Below, piece by piece: positions 1 through 7,532 of a stretch of DNA of 64,000 bases; within the stretch, counting starts at the first letter, position 1, and the number at the start of each line of letters is the position of its first letter. The stretch is taken from contig JANYJY010000032.1 of the NCBI GenBank assembly GCA_025358295.1, positions 1 through 64,000 on the forward strand. The letters are read 5' to 3'. Origin of the DNA: Gammaproteobacteria bacterium (GTDB taxonomy: Bacteria; Pseudomonadota; Gammaproteobacteria; Steroidobacterales; Steroidobacteraceae). The notes under the pieces are model-generated. The model made no database searches. It was not told the DNA's origin and saw only the letters and a list, made by a program, of their open reading frames with translations. The position numbers were made by a program, and so were the translations under genes.

Positions 1-396
1 AAAATGCGCGCCGGCTCGCACATCGAATGCTGGCAGCTTCTACAAGCCTGGTTGACGGCGCGCGGCAGCGCTCCCGAGGACTACCGCTGGCTGTGCAGCC
101 GGGTGGCCAGTTGGGGCGATCCGCGCTATCTGTTGCGACTCACCCAGGACTATGTGGACTGCCTGCTGGAGCTGAATCGCAACGGCGAAGCGCTCGACGC
201 GGTCGCACAACGCCTGACTGAGGATCCCTCGTTCCGCCCCAAAACAGCGGCCGCCACTCTGCGTGTCGCGCGCATAGCCGCCGGCGGTGGAACTCCGCGC
301 GTGGCGCGCACCCTGCTCGCCGATTTCGCCACCCGATTTGCCGGCGACCCAACCGTCACGGCGGCTGCCGACCTCGCCCGTCAGATCGACACGTGA
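1..396 (+). CDS. C-terminal part of a helical-repeat (TPR-like) protein, probably cut by the window edge
   Basis: The frame is open to the first base of the window, and the ATG at base 4 need not be the true start. The visible 130 residues are rich in Ala, Leu and Arg and look all-helical, with paired helices around LLELNRNGEALDAV and TLLADFATRFAGDPTV, as in tetratricopeptide-type repeats. No catalytic motif is visible. The frame closes 141 bases before the ATP-grasp gene on the same strand, so it could belong to the same transcription unit, but nothing shows this. Family and function are unknown. Confidence 0.5.
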   Translation, partial: KMRAGSHIECWQLLQAWLTARGSAPEDYRWLCSRVASWGDPRYLLRLTQDYVDCLLELNRNGEALDAVAQRLTEDPSFRPKTAAATLRVARIAAGGGTPRVARTLLADFATRFAGDPTVTAAADLARQIDT

Positions 397-537
397 CGCA
401 CCAAAGTTGCGCGCGCCCCAGGCTGCGAGCGCATTGACTTGGTGCAACATTGCAGCGCAATTGATGTAAGTACATGATCGAGGCACCCTTGAGCCGATGG
501 CAGGGAACTTGCTCCTTGTCCAACCGAAGGGGGATTT

Positions 538-1953
538 TTGGTCAGTAAACCGTATAACGAAATGGCCTTGAGTGATGGTGCGGCGCGCGCACACTACCTC
601 CGCTATTCCGAATGGCTCAAACTACAGCCGGCCGATCGATTGGCGCAAAAGCGCGCCGAGGCCGACGCCCTCTTCCATCGAGTCGGCATTACCTTCGCCG
701 TGTACGGCCAGGAAGAAGGTGCGGAACGCCTGATTCCATTCGATATTGTCCCGCGCGTACTGCCGCTCGAAGAATGGATCCGTCTCGAGAGCGGCCTGAA
801 GCAACGCGTCCGCGCGCTCAATGCCTTCATTCACGACATTTACCATGAGCAGCAGATTCTCAAGGCGGGGCTGATTCCCGCAGAACAGGTGCTCTGCAAC
901 TCGCAGTACCGGCCCGAGATGCAAGGCGTCGACGTGCCCGGCGGCATCTATGCCCACATCGCCGGCATCGACATCGTGCGCGACGGCGCCGGCGAGTTCT
1001 GCGTCCTCGAAGACAACCTGCGCGTGCCCTCCGGCGTCTCGTACATGCTCGAGAACCGCAAAATGATGATGCGGCTGTTTCCCGAGCTTTTCTCCGGCCA
1101 CCGCGTGGCCCCCGTCGATCACTACCCCGACGTGCTGCTCGACAATTTGCGCAGCGTCGCGCCCGTCGGTGTCGCCGATCCCACCGTGGTTCTATTGACC
1201 GCGGGCGCCCACAACAGCGCCTATTTCGAACACGCCTTCTTGGCGCAGCAAATGGGTATCGAATTGGTCGAAGGACAGGACCTTTTCGTCCGTGACGAGG
1301 CGGTGTTCATGCGCACCACTCAGGGTCCGCGGCGAGTCGACGTCATTTACCGGCGCATCGACGACGATTTCTTGGATCCGCTCGTGTTCCGCCCCGACTC
1401 CATGCTGGGCGTTCCCGGATTGCTGACCGCCTACCGTGCCGGCCACGTCACCATCGCCAATGCCATCGGCACGGGGGTCGCCGATGACAAGTCGATTTAC
1501 CCCTATGTGCCCGAGATGATTCGTTTCTACCTGGGTCAATCACCCATCATCGGCAATGTGCACACCTGGATTCTGAGCCGCCAGGAAGACCGCGAGTATG
1601 TGCTCGCCCACCTGCCCGAGTTGGTGGTCAAAGAGGTTCACGGTGCCGGCGGCTACGGCATGCTCATTGGACCGGCCGCCACCAAAAACGAGATCGACCT
1701 TTTCCGCAAACAAATTATCGCCACTCCGGAGCGCTACATTGCTCAGCCCACGCTGGCCCTGTCGACCTGCCCCACTTTCTCCGATGAGAAATTGGCGCCT
1801 CGCCATATAGATCTTCGTCCCTTCGTGCTGTCGGGCCGCGATGTCACCATCGTTCCCGGCGGACTGACCCGCGTTGCTCTGCGCGAAGGCTCTCTGGTGG
1901 TGAATTCGTCGCAGGGCGGAGGCACCAAGGACACCTGGGTGCTGGAAACCTAG
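538..1953 (+). CDS. Circularly permuted ATP-grasp type 2 protein (DUF404/DUF407 family)
   Basis: The 471-residue product matches the circularly permuted ATP-grasp family in length and layout. It contains DIVRDGAGEFCVLEDNLRVP (about 145-165), NRKMMMRLFPELF, VVKEVHGAGGYGML and HIDLRPFV. These proteins are predicted ATP-dependent carboxylate-amine ligases; no substrate has been settled to my knowledge. The start is a TTG because AAGGGGG at 527-533 lies just ahead of it; the first ATG (562) is too far from that site. The stop is followed directly by the ATG of the alpha-E/transglutaminase gene, so the two are almost certainly co-transcribed. This ATP-grasp, alpha-E and transglutaminase set recurs in bacteria and is predicted to make and process a peptide or amide-linked product. 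Confidence 0.9.
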   Translation: MVSKPYNEMALSDGAARAHYLRYSEWLKLQPADRLAQKRAEADALFHRVGITFAVYGQEEGAERLIPFDIVPRVLPLEEWIRLESGLKQRVRALNAFIHDIYHEQQILKAGLIPAEQVLCNSQYRPEMQGVDVPGGIYAHIAGIDIVRDGAGEFCVLEDNLRVPSGVSYMLENRKMMMRLFPELFSGHRVAPVDHYPDVLLDNLRSVAPVGVADPTVVLLTAGAHNSAYFEHAFLAQQMGIELVEGQDLFVRDEAVFMRTTQGPRRVDVIYRRIDDDFLDPLVFRPDSMLGVPGLLTAYRAGHVTIANAIGTGVADDKSIYPYVPEMIRFYLGQSPIIGNVHTWILSRQEDREYVLAHLPELVVKEVHGAGGYGMLIGPAATKNEIDLFRKQIIATPERYIAQPTLALSTCPTFSDEKLAPRHIDLRPFVLSGRDVTIVPGGLTRVALREGSLVVNSSQGGGTKDTWVLET

Positions 1954-3708
1954 ATGCTCAGCCGTACCGCCGACCACCTGTACTGGATGTCACGCTATAT
2001 CGAGCGCGCCGAAAGCCTCGCGCGCCTGGTCGATGCCCATTATCGAATGTCCCTGCTGCCGCACTCCGGCGAGACTCTGGCGCAATCCCTGAGTTCCACC
2101 ATGCGCGCGCTGCAAATGGATGAAGCCTATCGAAAACGCCACTCCACCATCGAGCCGCGCACGGTATTCGCGTTCGTCAGCCTGGATCGGGACTTCAGCG
2201 GCAGCATAGTCAGTTGTCTGCGCGCCGCACGCGAGAACGCCCGCGCCGTGCGCGGCTCGTTGACCTCCGAGCTCTGGGAAACGCTCAATTCCACCTGGCT
2301 GGAAGCCCGCGCCCTCGGTACCCAGAACTCACGGCGGGATATTGGGCAATTCGTCGAATGGGTGAAGGAGCGCTCGCATCTGACTCGTGGCGTCATGATC
2401 GGCACCATGATGCGCGACGAAGCCTTTCATTTCACTCGCATCGGCACATTCCTTGAGCGCGCCGACAGCACGGCGCGCATTCTCTCGGCGCATCAACGCG
2501 ATCTCGTGCCCGGCGCGGACGCCGGAGCCGTGCCCGACCCCTACGAATGGAGCGTCCTGCTGCGCGCACTATCCGCCTTCGAAGTCTATCGTCGCGTATT
2601 TCGCGACGTGATCACGCCCCTGAAAGTCGCGCAGCTTCTGATTCTGCGAGATGACATGCCGCGCTCCCTGCTGCGCTGCTGCAAGGAGGTCTACCAGAAC
2701 GTGAAATCGGTGGCGAACGAACAATCGGACGAGACCGAGCGCCGCGCCGGCGAAATGCACGCCCTGCTGCACTTCTCCCGCATGGAAGAAATCACCGCCG
2801 GCGGTCTGCCGCGCTTCCTCGAGCAATTCCTATCCCGCCTGCGCGATCTCGGTGACCGCATCGCGTCGGATTTCCTACTACCCCCCGGCAGAGGCTTGAA
2901 GCGTATGCAAATGCACATTCGGCATGAGACGCGGTACCGCTACGAGCGGCCCGTCAAATACAGCGTGCAAAGTCTGCACCTCACGCCACGCCGCGACTTA
3001 AGTCAGCGCGCGCTGGCCTGGACCATTACCGCGCCCGGTCGCCGTCTCGAACAAGTCGATGCCTACGGCAACATTTCGCATCTGCTCACCATCGAAGAGC
3101 CGCACCGTGAGATTCAAATCGTGGTGCGCGGCGTGGTTGAAACCGTCGATACCGAAGGCCGTCAAGACGACGGACCTTTGTCGCATCTGGCCTACCTCGC
3201 GCCCACTCAACTGACCGCCCCCAACGATGAATTGCGCTCTTTCGCGCAACACGCTCTGCACTCGGTCAGCGAGCCGCGCGCGCGCGCGCAAGTCTTGGCG
3301 GAGGCCGTGTTCGATGCGGTGCGCTACAAAACAGGCACCAGCGACGTCGCCGACAGCGCGGCCGTTGCGTTCAGGAGCGGCGAAGGGGTTTGTCAGGATC
3401 ACGCGCACGTCTACATTGCCTCCGCCCGCGCGGTCGGCATGCCGGCGCGCTACGTCAGCGGCTATCTCTACACGGGCGACACCAGCGACGCTGCCAGTCA
3501 CGCCTGGGTCGACGTCTGGCTGGGCTCGGAACTCGGCTGGCAGAGCATGGATGTCACCCACAAACGACCCGCCGTACGCACCTACTGCCGGCTCGCCGTG
3601 GGCCGTGACTACTTGGATGCCGCGCCCGTCCGCGGTGTCCGTCAGGGCGGCGGCGGCGAGAAAATGGAGGCCAATGTGCTGGTCGCGGAATCAGCCCAAC
3701 AACAATAG
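1954..3708 (+). CDS. Alpha-E domain (DUF403) fused to a transglutaminase-like cysteine protease domain
   Basis: One uninterrupted 584-residue frame carries two domains that are normally separate neighbouring genes. Residues 1 to about 312 are the helical alpha-E domain (start MLSRTADHLYWMSRYIERAE). Residues about 318-584 start with MQMHIRHETRYRYERPVKYS, the usual N-terminus of bacterial transglutaminase-like proteins. The predicted catalytic triad is Cys480 (GEGVCQDHAH), His516 (SHAWVDVW) and Asp533 (WQSMDVTH). The internal ATGs at 2905 and 2911 sit at the expected start of the free-standing transglutaminase, with AGAGG shortly upstream, so a separate second product by internal initiation is possible. 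The gene abuts the ATP-grasp gene. Loss of a stop codon in evolution or an assembly error would both explain the fusion. Confidence 0.88.
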   Translation: MLSRTADHLYWMSRYIERAESLARLVDAHYRMSLLPHSGETLAQSLSSTMRALQMDEAYRKRHSTIEPRTVFAFVSLDRDFSGSIVSCLRAARENARAVRGSLTSELWETLNSTWLEARALGTQNSRRDIGQFVEWVKERSHLTRGVMIGTMMRDEAFHFTRIGTFLERADSTARILSAHQRDLVPGADAGAVPDPYEWSVLLRALSAFEVYRRVFRDVITPLKVAQLLILRDDMPRSLLRCCKEVYQNVKSVANEQSDETERRAGEMHALLHFSRMEEITAGGLPRFLEQFLSRLRDLGDRIASDFLLPPGRGLKRMQMHIRHETRYRYERPVKYSVQSLHLTPRRDLSQRALAWTITAPGRRLEQVDAYGNISHLLTIEEPHREIQIVVRGVVETVDTEGRQDDGPLSHLAYLAPTQLTAPNDELRSFAQHALHSVSEPRARAQVLAEAVFDAVRYKTGTSDVADSAAVAFRSGEGVCQDHAHVYIASARAVGMPARYVSGYLYTGDTSDAASHAWVDVWLGSELGWQSMDVTHKRPAVRTYCRLAVGRDYLDAAPVRGVRQGGGGEKMEANVLVAESAQQQ

Positions 3709-3749
3709 AAGTCCGCGCCTTGATTTGCTGCGTCGTCCTCCGGTCGCGG

Positions 3750-4385
3750 CTATTCCTTTGGATGCACCTTCTGATAGGCGGCTGTTTTATCAAACAAGTC
3801 GCCGCGCGCTGTGCTGGACTCGCCCGGACAGATGGTCTGGGGCAGCAACACGCCGATCGCGGCGTTCGCCGCTGAGCTCGCGATCTGGTAGCAACTGGCG
3901 TTGATCCATACTATCCAATCACCGGTGTCGGTCTTGTACTGTTCGCCGGCATAGTGGTACGCCCGCGGCCACCAATGCTCTTCCGCCGGCGAGCCCGACA
4001 GCGAGCTGTCGGTTGACGGTTCGCGTCTGCGAATCTCGAAGGCCTGCACGGCGCGGCGCGCTTCCGCCTTCCAGTCGACTCCCAACCCATTGCCCTGTGA
4101 CGCGGAGGATGGCGATGCCGGTGACGGTGAGGCCGCACCCAGCACCAGCGGCGCCACCCAGATGGCCGTATCTCCGCTCAGGCGTTGAGGATGTGAGTTC
4201 TCGGAGCGTATCTTGGGGACCGACGGCGGCGGCAGGAACAGCAATTCAACCGGATCATCCATCGAAGGGAATGTGTATCGGGGCCCAGGCGCCATCAAGA
4301 GGACCGCCAACACGAGCGCATGGAGAGCCAGCACGATGATCAGTGTGACGTGCCGTGGAAGTCCCCAGACCTGCGATTGATCCAT
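3750..4385 (-). CDS. Membrane-anchored hypothetical protein with a TonB-like N-terminus
   Basis: The 211-residue protein has one N-terminal membrane helix (about residues 13-32, VTLIIVLALHALVLAVLLMA) followed by a Pro-rich stretch (DDPVELLFLPPPSVP). That layout resembles the N-terminus of TonB-type energy transducers, but no TonB C-terminal domain follows. The rest should be periplasmic; it has a low-complexity Ser/Pro/Ala linker (about 80-100) and a C-terminal part with two cysteines (INASCYQI and PQTICPGE) that could form a disulfide. It ends 41 bases from the convergent transglutaminase gene. I do not recognise a family and assign no function. Confidence 0.6.
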   Translation of the reverse strand: MDQSQVWGLPRHVTLIIVLALHALVLAVLLMAPGPRYTFPSMDDPVELLFLPPPSVPKIRSENSHPQRLSGDTAIWVAPLVLGAASPSPASPSSASQGNGLGVDWKAEARRAVQAFEIRRREPSTDSSLSGSPAEEHWWPRAYHYAGEQYKTDTGDWIVWINASCYQIASSAANAAIGVLLPQTICPGESSTARGDLFDKTAAYQKVHPKE

Positions 4386-4781
4386 GTCCAGACTTCGCTC
4401 TTGTTGCTGGAGTCAGATGCCTGATGATTGACCCGCAACACGAGCTTTGGTTCCGGGTCGCCGTTCGTCGCAAATTTCTATTTGCAATCAAAGTCCGAGT
4501 TTTTCTGCCGATCTGCAGTTTTTACGCCGCGGCGCTAACCCTCTCGCGGGTCGGAAACCCTACCGTGAATACGCAGCCGCTTCAACGTTTCGCGTCGCAA
4601 GCGCACCGGACGCTTGTCAGTGCCCTCGACGTCGACCGTGAACAGCGGCGGCGGTGGGCCAGGCGAGCAGTTCCTCGGGCAGCTCGCCGAGGAAATACGT
4701 CGCCAAGTAACGACATACCCTCGAAAGCGGCTTACTGAAATAAAATGGACCTCGTAAAAATTCTTCAAAAGGAGGTCGAGA
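4386..4781 (+). other. 396-base gap between divergent genes, no gene supported
   Basis: This stretch separates the minus-strand TonB-like gene from the plus-strand glycine-zipper gene and should hold both promoters. A plus-strand open frame (4355-4738) crosses it, but it starts antisense inside the upstream gene, lacks a ribosome site and has no recognisable composition, so I do not call it. The last 40 bases carry the hairpin and Shine-Dalgarno sequence of the next gene. No clear -35/-10 pair could be picked by eye. Confidence 0.4.
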
Positions 4782-4784
4782 TTG
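4747..4784 (+). promoter_or_regulatory. Strong Shine-Dalgarno and TTG start, with a complementary upstream arm
   Basis: AAGGAGGT (4769-4776) lies five bases ahead of the TTG at 4782 and decides that start. GACCTC (4748-4753) is the exact complement of GAGGTC (4772-4777), so the leader can fold a 6-bp stem with an 18-base AT-rich loop that covers the ribosome site. This is a visible inverted repeat; a regulatory role is inference. Confidence 0.45.
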
Positions 4785-5312
4785 AACAAGTCATTTGTAG
4801 TGGGATCCATTCTAGGCGCCATTGTCGTTACCAGCGGCGCGGCATTTGCTGGATATAAGTATCTGGGTGCCGCCAACTCCGCCGAGGTTATCAGCGCCAA
4901 AGAGCTGCACAAGACCATCAAGACCCCGCGGCAGGAGTGCCACGACGAACAAGTGACGCGCACCAAGCAGCCCAAGGACACCAACCGCTTGGCTGGCACC
5001 GGCATCGGCGCGGTGGTCGGCGGCCTACTCGGCAATCAAGTCGGCGGCGGCAGCGGCAAAGTCCTGGCAACCGTGGCGGGCGCAGCGGCCGGCGGATTTG
5101 CCGGCAACAAAATCGAGCAGAAAGTACAACAAGGCAACACCTACACCGAGACGGAACAGCGCTGCGTGACGGCGTATGACAGCAGCGAACTACCCGCCGG
5201 CTACCAGGTGGTATACCTCTTGAACGGCAAGCAGCATCACGTCCATATGGATCACGACCCGGGCAAGAGCATCCCGTTGAAAGACGGACAGATCGTGATC
5301 GACACTAAGTAG
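4782..5312 (+). CDS. Glycine-zipper 2TM-domain envelope protein
   Basis: The 176-residue product begins with a membrane or signal segment (residues 1-24, ending GAAFAGYKYLG). It carries a glycine-zipper block at about 70-110, with GTGIGAVVGGLLGNQVGGGSG and VAGAAAGGFAGNKIEQK, typical of the 2TM glycine-zipper/Rickettsia 17 kDa antigen family of outer-membrane or periplasmic proteins. Two cysteines flank the zipper. There is no lipobox Cys at the signal end, so it is probably not a lipoprotein. TTG is preferred as start because of the perfect ribosome site. A strong hairpin follows the stop, so it looks monocistronic. The molecular role of the family is not well defined. Confidence 0.8.
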   Translation: MNKSFVVGSILGAIVVTSGAAFAGYKYLGAANSAEVISAKELHKTIKTPRQECHDEQVTRTKQPKDTNRLAGTGIGAVVGGLLGNQVGGGSGKVLATVAGAAAGGFAGNKIEQKVQQGNTYTETEQRCVTAYDSSELPAGYQVVYLLNGKQHHVHMDHDPGKSIPLKDGQIVIDTK

Positions 5313-6560
5313 CTAATTGCGAGAGGCCCGGCGCCGATCCTGCATCGGCGCCGGGACGTTTTGACGCATCGCGGGCTCGTTGTGAAAATTACCCTGATTT
5401 CGTGGCGGCTGCGCAAATGCCCGCTGCGACATCGCGTATTGCTCATTCCTCATGGTTGATTGCGGCACCTGTTGCGGCATCGGGTAGCGTTCGTTCCTAA
5501 TGGAGGGTTGCTGCGCCCTGGGCAGTGGCGTGTAGGACTGCGCCGCTCGATAAGTCGGCGCGGGTCGATACGACATCGATTGCGACCCACTCGCGGCGGG
5601 CGCCCGCGACTCGGACCGTCCGTAATTGAAGTTGGACGCCACCGGCCTTGAGAGCGTTCCGGGCGGCGCCGGGCTGGCCCTATGCAGATTCCGCATGGCC
5701 CAATCATTGCGCGGCGCCGCCTGCTGAGTCCGGCCATACACCGGCAACGGTTGCCGTGTCGATTCGCCGGCGCGCCCCACTGGGTACGAATGATCCACAC
5801 TGTTCGGCGGCTTGCGATTTGCGAGCGCGCTGTCCGCATACCGAGCCGGCACAACATTTGCCCCGTGGAATAGTCCCGGGCGCGCCGTCGCTGCAATACT
5901 CGGATGTCCATGATTGACCGATGCCAGCAGTGCGGGAGCCGACCGCGCGGACTGTTCCTGCAATCTCTGCGGTGCCGTGAAACCGCGATGCGTTTCGTGG
6001 CTCGCGACGAGTTCGGTTGGCGTGGGTCGGGCACGCACGCCATCGCCGCCATTGAAACTGGCGCGATTGCCGACGAAGCGATTGTTGATCACTGTGTTGT
6101 AGACATTGGTCACATTCACGTTGGTGACATTGGTCACGGCACGGTTGTAATAGAAATCTCGGTCTCGCCAATAGCCACCGGCGAAGCCGACACCGAAATA
6201 ACCGAAGCCGTAGTTGATGCCGCCGTAGAATCCCACATGGGGGGCCCAATAACCTTCCTGCCATTCATACGCATCGTCCACCATCGCCCAGTATCCGGGC
6301 GTCCAAAGCAATCCTGGTGACGGCGCGTTTACCCAGGTTCCGGGTACCCAGTAATAATCTTCATCCTCGTTCGAATACGCCCAGTATCCAGGCGTCCAAA
6401 GGTATCTCAGCGCCGGGCAGGGTGGCTGCACGTACACCGGCAACTCGGGTGGCGCAAAGCCCACCGTCACACCGACGTCCCAGTGTGCAAACGACGACGC
6501 GGGAAATGCGAGTGCGAGAAGCACCATCAACAGCACGCGAGGGAATATTGCGGCATTCAT
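5313..6560 (-). CDS. YXWGXW repeat-containing secreted protein
   Basis: The 415-residue protein has a signal peptide (residues 1-25, ending SSFAHWDV) and then aromatic repeats typical of the YXWGXW family: YLWTPGYWAY, YYWVPGTWV, LLWTPGYWAM and YEWQEGYWAPH (about 48-115). These are followed by a Gly/Tyr/Phe stretch and an Asn/Val block (VTNVTNVNVTNVYNTVIN). The remaining 230 residues are low-complexity, rich in Pro, Arg, Gln and Ser, and probably disordered. GGAGG ahead of the ATG supports the start. The protein is likely periplasmic or outer-membrane associated; the function of the family is unknown. Its last codons double as the terminator of the convergent gene, so its stop directly abuts that gene's stop. 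Confidence 0.85.
   Translation of the reverse strand: MNAAIFPRVLLMVLLALAFPASSFAHWDVGVTVGFAPPELPVYVQPPCPALRYLWTPGYWAYSNEDEDYYWVPGTWVNAPSPGLLWTPGYWAMVDDAYEWQEGYWAPHVGFYGGINYGFGYFGVGFAGGYWRDRDFYYNRAVTNVTNVNVTNVYNTVINNRFVGNRASFNGGDGVRARPTPTELVASHETHRGFTAPQRLQEQSARSAPALLASVNHGHPSIAATARPGLFHGANVVPARYADSALANRKPPNSVDHSYPVGRAGESTRQPLPVYGRTQQAAPRNDWAMRNLHRASPAPPGTLSRPVASNFNYGRSESRAPAASGSQSMSYRPAPTYRAAQSYTPLPRAQQPSIRNERYPMPQQVPQSTMRNEQYAMSQRAFAQPPRNQGNFHNEPAMRQNVPAPMQDRRRASRN
5328..5363 (+). terminator. Intrinsic terminator of the glycine-zipper gene, embedded in the convergent coding end
   Basis: CCCGGCGCCGAT (5328-5339) and ATCGGCGCCGGG (5345-5356) make a perfect 12-bp stem with a five-base loop, followed by ACG and TTTT (5360-5363). 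It starts 15 bases after the plus-strand stop. The same bases encode the last residues of the minus-strand YXWGXW protein. There is no T-run on the other side, so it should act on plus-strand transcripts only. Confidence 0.7.
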
Positions 6561-6856
6561 GGCTCGATCCTCCTAGCCGGCACCCGCACCGTCGGCGGCG
6601 GGCACGGCAACACACAAAACACACGCTTCGGGTATAGCAAAAACACGGCCGCAAGTGAGCGCCTGCGGGTGAAGTGTTCGTAACCTAGGACAGCCCATGA
6701 ACACTTCTTCATCATCGACAATAAATACTCGCCGCGCCCATCGAATAATGTCAACGCCGGCTTTTCCGGCGCGTTGCGTGCATGTCACTTGTAAATGTCA
6801 AAAGTAGAACCATTGTCTGAAACCGCGGTCCAAGTAAACGACAACAGGAGACGAGA

Positions 6857-7516
6857 ATGTCGCGAGCAATACTGGCCTCTTTATTCTTGACCGCCACCTT
6901 GACGGCCGCTGCCTCCGTCGCCGCAGCACAAGAGACCTCCCCGGTGCGATGGCATGTCATGGGCGGATACAGCGAGACCCTCGGATCCACACGTGATTAC
7001 CTACAAGGTGGTTACATGTTCGGTGGTGGATTGAGCATCACGCCCTCGCGCTACAGTCCTCTCGACGTGCGATTCGATTTCACCTACAGCGCGCACCAGG
7101 CAACCAATAACTTGCTGAACCTCGGCCAGCAGGCAGCGAACACTCAAGTGGACAATGGCACCGGCAGCTTCTGGTCGGGAACCGGCAACTTGGTCTATCA
7201 CGTGCCTCTTGCCTACGGCGTACGCGCCTACGGCATTGCCGGCGCCGGTGTGTATCACGCCCGTGTCGAGCTCACACAGTACGATTCCTACGGCGGCTAC
7301 TACTACTGCGATCCGTTCTCAGGCTTCTGTGACATCGGCGCATCTAGCACACTGGTCTCCTCGAGCGGAGTTACGAAATTCGGTTGGAACGCAGGCCTCG
7401 GCGTCGAGTTCGATCTGCCGTACGGACGAGCGTGGTTCATCGAAGCCCGCTACCACCGCATCACCACGGACAAGCCCATCGAGTACCTGCCAATCTCCAT
7501 CGGCTATCGGTTTTGA
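6857..7516 (+). CDS. Outer-membrane beta-barrel protein (OmpW/Ail-like size class)
   Basis: The 219-residue product has a clear signal peptide (residues 1-25, TLTAAASVAAAQE) followed by alternating amphipathic strands such as VRWHVMGGYSETLGS, YSPLDVRFDFTYS, AWFIEARYHRI and the terminal LPISIGYRF. The C-terminal Phe and strand pattern are the usual signal for BAM-dependent insertion, and about 195 mature residues fit an eight-stranded barrel. CAGGAGA ahead of the ATG supports the start. One loop carries CDPFSGFCDIG, probably a disulfide. The gene is divergent from the YXWGXW gene and convergent with the EAL gene. A ligand cannot be named. Confidence 0.8.
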   Translation: MSRAILASLFLTATLTAAASVAAAQETSPVRWHVMGGYSETLGSTRDYLQGGYMFGGGLSITPSRYSPLDVRFDFTYSAHQATNNLLNLGQQAANTQVDNGTGSFWSGTGNLVYHVPLAYGVRAYGIAGAGVYHARVELTQYDSYGGYYYCDPFSGFCDIGASSTLVSSSGVTKFGWNAGLGVEFDLPYGRAWFIEARYHRITTDKPIEYLPISIGYRF

Positions 7517-7532
7517 GATCGGTAACGGAACA

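Noticed and set aside
434-472. TTGACT at 434-439 as a -35 box ahead of the ATP-grasp gene
   Set aside because: No convincing -10 box lies 16-18 bases downstream; only a weak TAAGTA farther away.
4355-4738. A 127-codon plus-strand frame in the gap ahead of the glycine-zipper gene
   Set aside because: No ribosome site, starts inside another gene, and shows no signal, domain or composition of a real protein.
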